From contig DAOVCL010000103.1 in the NCBI GenBank assembly GCA_030670005.1, positions 1 through 7,279 of the forward strand: 7,279 nucleotides of DNA, read 5' to 3'. Position numbers and translations under genes: made by a program. This DNA comes from Candidatus Zixiibacteriota bacterium. GTDB lineage: Bacteria > SM23-81 > DAOVCL01. The notes beneath the pieces are model-generated. The model was not told the DNA's origin and made no database searches. It worked only from the letters and a program-made list of their open reading frames with translations. Positions within the stretch are counted from its first letter, which is position 1. Each line of letters opens with the position of its first letter. Shown in pieces: positions 1-5,684 of the stretch.

Positions 1-366
1 TTGATAATCAAACCGGGCATCGATAGGAAACTCAAATGTACGATAATAAACCTTCGTACCAGGCAGTTTTATTAACCAATCATATTCTTTCGTCCAATTA
101 TTGAAATCTCCGGCAACAGATATAGGTAACGTGGCAACTGATGATGTATCCTCATAAATAAAAGTGACTCTATTGCCTTCAATTAAGGGTGTTCCCTCTT
201 TCTTGACGTTGTTTAGAAACTCTAGTGAATAATCCAAGGCTTTTTTCGGGAACAGAATTACATTAGTTTTAAAGTCCTGAAAATTCTTCCAAGTCTTTGC
301 CTGCACTTGACCAGGTATTAATAAAGTAGTAATCAAAAATAATATAGGTAATCTGAATGTTCTCAT
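1..366 (-). CDS. Secreted esterase-like protein, N-terminal part (cut by window edge)
   Basis: This is an open frame of 122 codons with no stop before the window edge, so only the N-terminus is seen. It opens with a signal peptide: MRTFR, a hydrophobic core at about residues 6-18, and a VQA|K cleavage site after residue 23. Residues 58-122 resemble the early-set/CBM48-like (AMPK-type) fold: the run EGNRVTFIY is followed by VAGDFNNW at 84-91, then a PGT turn and YYRTFEFPIDARFDYQ. That arrangement is typical of the N-terminal domain of enterochelin-esterase-like (Fes-type) alpha/beta hydrolases, in which the catalytic domain follows. Here it would lie off the window, so the esterase activity is inferred. 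A GAGGAG ribosome site lies 7 nt before the ATG. Codon use is AT-richer than in the lipid A block. A glycan-binding protein without a hydrolase domain is the alternative. Confidence 0.72.
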   Translation of the reverse strand, partial: MRTFRLPILFLITTLLIPGQVQAKTWKNFQDFKTNVILFPKKALDYSLEFLNNVKKEGTPLIEGNRVTFIYEDTSSVATLPISVAGDFNNWTKEYDWLIKLPGTKVYYRTFEFPIDARFDYQ

Positions 367-373
367 ACTCACA

Positions 374-379
374 CTCCTC
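374..379 (-). promoter_or_regulatory. Ribosome binding site of the esterase-like gene
   Basis: GAGGAG on the minus strand, separated by 7 nt from the ATG at 364-366. It fixes the start of the partial gene, and the signal peptide begins right at this Met. Confidence 0.7.
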
Positions 380-448
380 GTATATTATGGTCTGCGATTT
401 CGCTCTTTTAGTATTCACTTCTTTCAAGACGGTGCTTAAAATTTTAGA

Positions 449-536
449 TAACTGGGAGGCGGATAAGCAAAGTCCCCACTATCGGGATTTGGACGAACGA
501 TGGCGAAGCCGCTTACACGCCACCCGATAGGCGAAG
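449..536. repeat. Composite repeat copy 1, inverted arms
   Basis: The left arm at 449-468 reads TAACTGGGAGGCGGATAAGC. Its imperfect inverse lies at 508-536, with GCTTACACGCC at 511-521 followed by ACCCGATAGGC. The arms are 39 nt apart. The same arrangement recurs at 1421-1533, where the left arm differs from this one by one inserted base and two substitutions. The pair lies between the esterase-like gene and the unknown gene. It is GC-rich in an otherwise AT-rich neighbourhood, which suggests a dispersed intergenic repeat family and not simple drift. Confidence 0.6.
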
Positions 537-606
537 TGGCGGTGGCTCCGACTCTGTCGGGGTTGATGCCGTAGATATCAAAGCGGCTCAAAGCCTATCT
601 GGCATC
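526..606. other. Hairpin module of repeat copy 1
   Basis: GATAGGC at 526-532 is the inverse of GCCTATC at 593-599. Inside, 546-552 pairs with 556-562 (7 pairs including one G-T wobble, 3-nt loop), and GCCG at 568-571 can pair with CGGC at 584-587. GATGCC at 565-570 is also the inverse of GGCATC at 601-606, which would compete with the outer stem. The outer GATAGGC/GCCTATC frame and two inner hairpins mirror the better preserved module at 1526-1627, so this looks like a diverged copy. No U-run follows on either strand, so I do not call it an intrinsic terminator. Confidence 0.45.
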
Positions 607-637
607 GCTTACCCGCCGACCCGTTAGCCGAAGTTCT
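607..637 (+). repeat. Terminal inverted repeat, left of the unknown gene
   Basis: A 31-bp segment opening GCTTACCCGCC and ending CGAAGTTCT. Its inverse at 1414-1443 matches it with one single-base indel and two substitutions. Its inner end lies 6 bp from the stop codon of the 644-1393 gene. The first 11 bases are also exact at 1510-1520 and occur with one mismatch at 511-521, so it belongs to the wider repeat family here. Confidence 0.75.
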
Positions 638-643
638 ATAATC

Positions 644-1393
644 CTATTTTATCATATCTAACAGACGCCTATAACGGGAAGCTATTCCATCATGTCTCTC
701 CGCCTCTGTCATTAACTGCTCTTTATAAAATTCCTTAGCTTTTTCGCCGTGGATATAGAGTAGCCAGTCTAAACTAGTGCTCACCGCCTCCCCAGCGGCT
801 CCATCTGCATAAGGCTCCATCCTAACCAAAAATTCTATGGCTGTTTTGTAATCATCTACAAAGGCAAATAACTCAATAATGCTGTCATCATTAACATAAA
901 TACCCCACTTAGCTATCCCAAAGGCGTGTGGGCAGACACTATCTATAAGTTTCTTTAAATATATGGCATTTCCTGTAGTTTTATGGAGATAGAAATTTCT
1001 TGCATCTCTAATGTATCTGCTCATTCTTTCATCCATCTCCTTGAGACCTCTAATCTTCTTCGGTTCCTTCAGATCGTCAACTAAAATAGCTATCGTCTTG
1101 TCTTTGGCAACACCTGCTGCCTCAAGAATATTGCATACTTCTCTAACATTTCCTCTTTCAATAGCTTGATGAAGATCTTCCTTGAAACTGGGTATCTTTG
1201 TTATCAAAAAATTGTATATATCCCGTCGTTCAGAGAAATACCACACCCCTCTGAGTAAGTCTTTTTTGAGATTGTGAAGTTCTTCTTGAGCGGATCGTTG
1301 TTGAGTAGAACCAGACGAGAAACTACTTGAGAAACTAAGCATCAACAACAGAATCAAACTCAAGACTTCCCACCTACCTCTATTTAAGTTCAA
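644..1393 (-). CDS. Unrecognised secreted protein, 249 residues
   Basis: I do not recognise this family. The start is TTG at 1391-1393: an in-frame TGA lies seven codons upstream with no ATG or GTG between, and the next Met (residue 18) would cut into the signal sequence. The N-terminus has Arg5/Arg7, a hydrophobic core at about 10-19, then a Ser-rich stretch with a likely cleavage near 27-31. No lipobox cysteine is present, so it should be soluble in the periplasm or exported. The mature part looks mostly helical and charged (KEDLHQAIERGNVREVCNILEAAG; EKAKEFYKEQLMTEAERHDG), with only two cysteines (87, 154) and no transmembrane segment or catalytic motif I can identify. Codon use is AT-richer than in the lipid A genes. 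The gene fits tightly between inverted repeats at 607-637 and 1414-1443. It stands as a single gene, with long gaps on both sides. Confidence 0.7.
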   Translation of the reverse strand: MNLNRGRWEVLSLILLLMLSFSSSFSSGSTQQRSAQEELHNLKKDLLRGVWYFSERRDIYNFLITKIPSFKEDLHQAIERGNVREVCNILEAAGVAKDKTIAILVDDLKEPKKIRGLKEMDERMSRYIRDARNFYLHKTTGNAIYLKKLIDSVCPHAFGIAKWGIYVNDDSIIELFAFVDDYKTAIEFLVRMEPYADGAAGEAVSTSLDWLLYIHGEKAKEFYKEQLMTEAERHDGIASRYRRLLDMIK

Positions 1394-1406
1394 CGTGATA
1401 TGAGTT

Positions 1407-1412
1407 TCCTTT
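1407..1412 (-). promoter_or_regulatory. Likely ribosome binding site of the unknown gene
   Basis: AAAGGA on the minus strand, 13 nt before the TTG start. The spacing is long, so initiation may be weak. The site lies 1 bp inside the inner end of the inverted repeat at 1414-1443, so that repeat would be in or next to the 5' leader of the transcript. Confidence 0.45.
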
Positions 1413-1413
1413 C

Positions 1414-1443
1414 AGAATTTCCGCTAACGGGTGGCGGGTAAGC
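1414..1443 (-). repeat. Terminal inverted repeat, right of the unknown gene
   Basis: A 30-bp segment whose minus strand begins GCTTACCCGCC and ends GGAAATTCT. It is the near-perfect inverse of 607-637 (one indel, two substitutions). Part of it (1425-1446) is also the left arm of repeat copy 2: minus-strand GCCGCTTACCCGCC at 1433-1446 matches the plus strand at 1507-1520 exactly. Confidence 0.75.
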
Positions 1444-1506
1444 GGCGTTTGCGGGTGGGAAAGCTTGTTTTCACTCCTGCAGATTGGGTAAGCGAATTTG
1501 AGCGGA

Positions 1507-1533
1507 GCCGCTTACCCGCCGCCCCGATAGGCT
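1507..1533 (+). repeat. Composite repeat copy 2, right arm
   Basis: GCCGCTTACCCGCC at 1507-1520 is the exact 14-bp inverse of 1433-1446, with a 60-nt spacer. It continues as GCCCCGATAGGC into the long hairpin module that starts at 1526. Just before it, AGCGG and CCGCT (1501-1512) form a small palindrome. The spacer also carries a partial extra match, GGGTAAGCG, at 1486-1494. The arm order and sequence parallel copy 1 at 449-536. Confidence 0.7.
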
Positions 1534-1627
1534 AAATGTCGCCCCTATATAGACTGGTGGCCTATATAAGCTCCTAAGTTTGGTTACACCTCGGCTTCGT
1601 GGCGTAGCCAGCGACATTTAGCCTATC
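1526..1627. other. Three-way-junction structured repeat downstream of proS
   Basis: A perfect 17-bp inverted repeat closes this element: GATAGGCTAAATGTCGC at 1526-1542 and its inverse at 1611-1627. Two hairpins lie inside. The first pairs TATATAG (1546-1552) with CTATATA (1562-1568) around a 9-nt loop. The second, 1581-1610, has 11 pairs (one G-T wobble) and two mismatches around the loop GCTT, and it ends exactly where the outer right arm begins. Together they give a closed three-way junction as RNA or extruded DNA. It lies 88 bp past the proS stop. It could protect or end the 3' side of the operon transcript, or be a recombination or transposition substrate. No U-run follows the stem on the minus strand, so a classical intrinsic terminator is not supported. 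Confidence 0.6.
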
Positions 1628-1667
1628 TTATATCTTACCGAAAAGGTTTGATAATACATCCATTTTG

Positions 1668-1691
1668 GGATATTATCCGAAGTACTTCGGA
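1668..1691. repeat. Two overlapping short palindromes after proS
   Basis: GGATATTATCC (1668-1678) is a perfect palindrome around one central base, and TCCGAAGTACTTCGGA (1676-1691) is a perfect 16-bp palindrome. They share TCC, so only one could form at a time. They lie 24-47 bp past the proS stop. No poly-U follows, so a terminator role is uncertain; a protein-binding dyad is equally possible. Confidence 0.5.
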
Positions 1692-1714
1692 AATCTTTAC
1701 TATGGTCGAGAATG

Positions 1715-3505
1715 TCATTCCTTCTCATTTATCCCTTGTTCATAGATCTCATCGAGCGGACTTTTCATCCGACCAATGTTACACTGACTGTCCACTTTTG
1801 CGAGACTCGATATTTTCTCCAGGAGCGACCTTACCTTTTGGGGGACTTCCTCTATGGAGACTGAGATGGAAGTGGGTTCACTCCTGAGTTTTATCTCGAC
1901 CTTGCCCTCCTGGAGGCTTCTCTCTCCAATGGTGACCCTTAAGGGGATGCCCACTAGATCTGCATCCTTGAACTTCACCCCTGCCCTCTCCTCCCGGTCG
2001 TCGAGCAGCACCTCCAGATCCCCCAGTTGGCTATAGAGTTTCTCTGCGGCCTCCTTGGATGGGGGATGGGTGATGTTCAAGGGGAGGATGAGCACCTGAT
2101 AGGGGGCCACAGAGAGGGGCCAGATTATCCCATCCTGGTCGTGATATTGTTCGATCACCGCAGCCACGGTCCTGGTGATGCCTATGCCGTAACAGCCCAT
2201 CACAAATGGCCTCTCCTTGCCCTTTTGATCCAAAAAATGAGCTTTCATTGACTCACTATACTTTGTTCCCAGCTTGAAGATCTGACCCACCTCAATCCCC
2301 CGTCCGGAGGACAAAGGCTTCCCACAGCGGGCACAGGAATCCCCTTTCTGGGCCAGGAGGAGATCGAAGAAACCATCCACCCGAAAGTCCCGACCATAGT
2401 TCACATTTATCAGGTGGTGGTCTTCCCTGTTTGCTCCCACTACAAAGTTTCCGCCACCCTGCAGGGAATAGTCGGCCAAAATCCCCACCCCCTCCAGGCC
2501 TACTGGCCCGGAGAAGCCCAGAGGGGCTCCGGTGAGCCTCAGGATCTCATCTGGTGTGGCCATCTGGAGGTCTTCTACCCCCAGGGCTCTCATCAGCTTG
2601 ATCTCGTTTATCTCCCTGTCTCCCCTGATCAGGGCAGCCACAAATCCACCGTCTGTGCGGTAGAGGATGGTCTTCACCAGTCTCTTGGGCTCCACCCCTA
2701 AAAAGCCGCTTACCTCCTCAACTGTCTTCAGGCCTGGGGTATGAACCAGCTCCTTGGCCAAGGGGGCCTCATCAACAGGCTTTGATGTTCTGGATTCTGC
2801 CCTCTCCTGGGTGGCGGCATAGCCACAGCCCGGACAGGTCAATACCTCTGACTCACCATTTTGGGCCAAGACCATAAACTCGTGGGTTACATCCCCTCCG
2901 ATGGCCCCGGAGTCGGCCTCCACTGGGCGAAAGGAGAGGCCACAGCGGGTGAATATCCGCGAGTAGGCCTGGTACATCCTCTGGTAGGTCTGATTGAGGG
3001 AACTCTCATCTGGGTGGAAGCTATAGGCATCCTTCATCAGGAACTCCCTGGCCCTGATCACCCCAAACCTGGGCCTGATCTCATCCCTGAACTTGGTCTG
3101 GATCTGGTAGAGAAGTATGGGCAGATCCCGGTAGGAACGGATCTCTCCCCGTAGAAGATCGGTGATCACCTCCTCATGGGTGGGGCCCAGGGCGAAGTTC
3201 CTTCCATGTCGATCCTTGATCCTCATCAGCTCCACCCCATAATGATCCCATCTCCTGCTCTCCCTCCAGAGCTCGGCCGGATGGAGGATGGGTAGGAGAA
3301 GCTCAGTCCCTCCTGCCCCATCCATCTCCTCCCGGACAATGGCCTCCACCTTTTTTATCGCCCTTATCCCCAGGGGAAGATAGGTGTATACACCTGAGGT
3401 AAGCTTCCTCATCAACCCCGCGCGGAGCATAAGCCGGTGGCTGGTGATCTCCGCCTCTGCCGGCAGCTCCTTGAGGGTTGGGATGAAGGTCTCCTTCCAC
3501 CTCAT
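1715..3505 (-). CDS. proS: Prolyl-tRNA synthetase, bacterial type with editing domain
   Basis: Charges tRNA-Pro with proline in the cytoplasm (class II aminoacyl-tRNA synthetase). Visible landmarks: the motif 1 region around 37-73; GPTHE at 107-111; motif 2 FRDE at 139-142 followed by RPRFGVIRAREFLMKDAYSF; an inserted YbaK-like editing domain at about 225-400, bounded by CPGC (224-227) and CARC (391-394) pairs; and motif 3 GCYGIGITR at 437-445. An anticodon-binding domain follows at about 465-566 (DDREERAGVKFKDADLVGIP). Lys278 in LVKT matches the lysine used for editing of mischarged Ala-tRNA-Pro in the bacterial enzyme. The length of 596 exceeds E. coli's 572; the excess is a C-terminal tail from about 567. 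The ATG overlaps the lpxA stop as ATGA, and GAGGGGG at 3517-3523 can serve as ribosome site. It is the last gene of the block. Confidence 0.96.
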   Translation of the reverse strand: MRWKETFIPTLKELPAEAEITSHRLMLRAGLMRKLTSGVYTYLPLGIRAIKKVEAIVREEMDGAGGTELLLPILHPAELWRESRRWDHYGVELMRIKDRHGRNFALGPTHEEVITDLLRGEIRSYRDLPILLYQIQTKFRDEIRPRFGVIRAREFLMKDAYSFHPDESSLNQTYQRMYQAYSRIFTRCGLSFRPVEADSGAIGGDVTHEFMVLAQNGESEVLTCPGCGYAATQERAESRTSKPVDEAPLAKELVHTPGLKTVEEVSGFLGVEPKRLVKTILYRTDGGFVAALIRGDREINEIKLMRALGVEDLQMATPDEILRLTGAPLGFSGPVGLEGVGILADYSLQGGGNFVVGANREDHHLINVNYGRDFRVDGFFDLLLAQKGDSCARCGKPLSSGRGIEVGQIFKLGTKYSESMKAHFLDQKGKERPFVMGCYGIGITRTVAAVIEQYHDQDGIIWPLSVAPYQVLILPLNITHPPSKEAAEKLYSQLGDLEVLLDDREERAGVKFKDADLVGIPLRVTIGERSLQEGKVEIKLRSEPTSISVSIEEVPQKVRSLLEKISSLAKVDSQCNIGRMKSPLDEIYEQGINEKE

Positions 3506-4278
3506 CCGAGGATTATCCCCCTCTTGCTCTCTTCGATGAAATCGGTTATGGTTCTCACCTCGGGAATGGGCTCCACCTCCTCCTGGATGACCTTCAGGGC
3601 CTGGGAGACATTAAACCGGGAACGAAAGAGGATCTGGTAGACCTTTTTCAGGATGGAGATCGTCGGGGAAGGGAATCCTCGCCTTCTCAGACCTATCAGG
3701 TTCAGTCCCACCACCTTCAGGGGATAGCCAGCGACGGTGACAAAGGGACAGATATCCTTGCTCACCCTGAATCCACCTCCTACCATAACATGGGGACCTA
3801 TCTTGACGAACTGATGGACAGGCACCATCCCCCCTAAGATGGTGTAATCCCCAATCTCCACATGGCCTCCTAAGTTTACCGCATTTGCTATAACTACATT
3901 GTCTCCGATAAGACAGTCATGGGCCACATGGGAATAGGCCATAAAGAGGTTGTTATCCCCCACCCTGGTCTCCCCTCTCTGGATAGTGCCCCTGTTCAGG
4001 GTAGCATACTCCCTCACGATGTTCCCCTTTCCCATTCTCAACCTGGTCTCCTCCCCTCGGAACTTGAGATCCTGGGGTGTGGTCCCCAAGACAGCCCCAT
4101 GGTGGACGCTGCACTCCTCGCCGATCTCCGTCCCGGAAGCGATCAGGCAATGGGAGGCAATTCTCGTTCCCTTCCCTACCTTTGTCCCCTTCTCTACCAG
4201 CGAATAGGGGCCAACCTCCACCCCATCCCCTAACTCTGCCCCCTTATCCACCAGGGCCGTTCTGTCCACCTTGATCAA
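3502..4278 (-). CDS. lpxA: UDP-N-acetylglucosamine acyltransferase
   Basis: First step of lipid A synthesis: moves a 3-hydroxyacyl chain from ACP to the 3-OH of UDP-GlcNAc, in the cytoplasm. At 258 residues it is close to E. coli's 262. Residues 1-190 are hexapeptide repeats of the left-handed beta-helix, with the family motif AHDC carrying catalytic His120 (E. coli His125). A conserved GGHVEIGD, a VHQF, and the C-terminal helical part GLRRRGF...TDFIEESKRG follow. Gly168 aligns with the E. coli acyl-chain ruler Gly173, which hints at use of long (about C14) chains. The start is TTG at 4276-4278, 2 bp after the fusion gene's TAA, with GGAGAG at 4285-4290. LpxA homologues usually begin at this point, so the TTG is favoured over the GTG at codon 4. 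Confidence 0.96.
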   Translation of the reverse strand: MIKVDRTALVDKGAELGDGVEVGPYSLVEKGTKVGKGTRIASHCLIASGTEIGEECSVHHGAVLGTTPQDLKFRGEETRLRMGKGNIVREYATLNRGTIQRGETRVGDNNLFMAYSHVAHDCLIGDNVVIANAVNLGGHVEIGDYTILGGMVPVHQFVKIGPHVMVGGGFRVSKDICPFVTVAGYPLKVVGLNLIGLRRRGFPSPTISILKKVYQILFRSRFNVSQALKVIQEEVEPIPEVRTITDFIEESKRGIILG

Positions 4279-4280
4279 CC

Positions 4281-5684
4281 TTATCTCTCCACAATCGTGG
4301 CCATAAGCTCGGCCTCGGTGACCAGCTCCCCATCCACATATGTCTTGCCTGCCATCTTACAGATCCCCCTCCTGAACTGAAGCATCTCCACCTCAAACCT
4401 GAGCTGATCACCGGGAAGGACTGGCTTTCTGAACCTCACCTTATCAATCCCCATAAAATAGAGCAGCTTCCTCTCCGGATTCTCCACCGTATTCAGCAGA
4501 AGAAGCCCTCCGGCCTGGGCCATAGCCTCCACGATGAGCACTCCCGGCATTATGGGATGACCGGGGAAGTGGCCGTTGAAGAAGGGTTCGTTTATGGTCA
4601 CATTCTTTATGGCCACTACCCTCTTACCCTCCTCCAAACTGAGGACCCTATCCACCAGAAGAAAGGGGTACCTATGGGGCATAATCGAATGGATGGCATT
4701 TATATCCATGCTGTAAGAACCAGTGGAGGTGGGCTTGGGGGCGGGTTTTCTCTCAGCTCTCTTTATACACATCTCCCTTATCTTCTTGACAAAGGCCACA
4801 TTGGCCCGATGGCCGGAGCGAGCGGCCAGGACATGTGCCTTGAGGGGACGACCAAGAAGGCAGAGATCGCCTATGAGGTCGAGGGCCTTGTGCCTACAGG
4901 GCTCATTGGGGTAGCGGAGAGGAATGTCATTGAGAATACCGCTCTTTCCAATGAATACCTTTCCCTCATAGCCAAAGAGCCCCTTCAAATCAGAAAGCTC
5001 TTCCTCTTTCAGGGGTTGATCACAGATGACGATGGCATTTTGTAGGCTACCCCCTTTGATCAAGCCTTGCCTTTTCAGTTCCTCCACTTCATGCAGGAAA
5101 CAGAAGGTGCGGGCCGGCGCATATCCTTTAATGAAATCATCCTCTAAGGAGAAGAAAGCGGTATATTGGGCTCCCAAAGCGGGGTTCTTGTAGTCAATCA
5201 TCAGGGTAAGGGAGAAATCCACCGAGGGTATGGCCACCAGTTCTACCCCTTCCTCCTCCTTGAGCTCGGAGTAGAAAATGGGGCCCTCTATCACCAGATA
5301 ATCCTTTGGGGTATCCTGTTCCTCTATCCCTGCCTTGAGGATAGCATCCACAAACGGCTGGGCAGATCCATCTCCCACTGGTGGTTCATTTGAGGAGAGC
5401 TCTACAGCCACATTGTCTATCTGTAGTCCAGCAAGGGCAGCCAACACATGCTCAACTGTATGCACACTGGCCCCGTTCAATTTCAGGGTTGTACCCCGCC
5501 TACTATCTGAGACATAATCGATAAAGGCAGGAATCTGGGGACTGCCTGGAAGATCCTTCCTCACAAACTTGATCCCGGAGTTTATGGGAGCAGGAAGGAA
5601 GGTTATCTTTGTTGTATTTCCCGTGTGCAGTCCAATGCCCTCATACGATGTTGGGACCTTAACCGTCCTCTGTAGCTTGTTCAT
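4281..5684 (-). CDS. lpxC-fabZ: Bifunctional LpxC deacetylase / FabZ dehydratase fusion
   Basis: A 467-residue fusion. Residues 1-about 305 are LpxC, the zinc deacetylase that commits the cell to lipid A synthesis. Glu78 and His79 lie in TVEH; His265 and Asp269 lie in CRHKALDLIGDL, whose histidine and aspartate are zinc ligands with His79; His292 lies in SGHRAN. A Pro/Lys-rich linker (about 308-325) leads to FabZ, the 3-hydroxyacyl-ACP dehydratase: MPHRYPFLLVDRV at 335-347, catalytic His372 in NGHFPGHP, Glu386 in VEAMAQAGG. No ribosome site precedes Met326, so FabZ is not made separately from that codon. The two domains compete for the same 3-hydroxyacyl supply, one indirectly through LpxA, so fusion fixes their ratio. 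GGAGG at 5694-5698 is the ribosome site, and the start lies 26 bp inside lpxD. Such fusions are known in Bacteroidetes and some other lineages. Confidence 0.96.
   Translation of the reverse strand: MNKLQRTVKVPTSYEGIGLHTGNTTKITFLPAPINSGIKFVRKDLPGSPQIPAFIDYVSDSRRGTTLKLNGASVHTVEHVLAALAGLQIDNVAVELSSNEPPVGDGSAQPFVDAILKAGIEEQDTPKDYLVIEGPIFYSELKEEEGVELVAIPSVDFSLTLMIDYKNPALGAQYTAFFSLEDDFIKGYAPARTFCFLHEVEELKRQGLIKGGSLQNAIVICDQPLKEEELSDLKGLFGYEGKVFIGKSGILNDIPLRYPNEPCRHKALDLIGDLCLLGRPLKAHVLAARSGHRANVAFVKKIREMCIKRAERKPAPKPTSTGSYSMDINAIHSIMPHRYPFLLVDRVLSLEEGKRVVAIKNVTINEPFFNGHFPGHPIMPGVLIVEAMAQAGGLLLLNTVENPERKLLYFMGIDKVRFRKPVLPGDQLRFEVEMLQFRRGICKMAGKTYVDGELVTEAELMATIVER
4285..4290 (-). promoter_or_regulatory. 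Ribosome binding site deciding the TTG start of lpxA
   Basis: GGAGAG on the minus strand, 6 nt before TTG at 4276-4278 and overlapping the last codons of lpxC-fabZ. The good spacing supports the non-ATG start and translational coupling with the upstream gene. Confidence 0.6.

Noticed and set aside
385..445. Sigma-70 promoter for the esterase-like gene (CATAAT near its ribosome site; TTGAAA further up)
   Set aside because: The spacing between these two boxes does not fit, and no acceptable -35 lies 16-18 bp before the -10-like box.
449..637. CRISPR array or tRNA-like gene
   Set aside because: The repeated units are few, partly inverted and unevenly spaced, with no regular spacers. No cloverleaf with the conserved tRNA bases could be found.
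607..1443. Insertion sequence with terminal inverted repeats
   Set aside because: The enclosed gene starts with a signal peptide and shows no DDE, HUH or recombinase motif, and no target duplication is visible, so it is not itself a transposase gene.
1526..1627. Intrinsic terminator for the proS transcript
   Set aside because: The stem is strong, but the enclosed region is 68 nt long and no U-run follows on the minus strand.
1648..1887. A 79-codon plus-strand open frame over the proS 3' end
   Set aside because: No ribosome site and no recognisable protein; it overlaps the conserved proS coding sequence in antisense.
4707..4709. Internal ATG (Met326 of the fusion) as a separate fabZ start
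   Set aside because: The sequence just upstream is C-rich with no Shine-Dalgarno match, and the reading frame is continuous through the linker.
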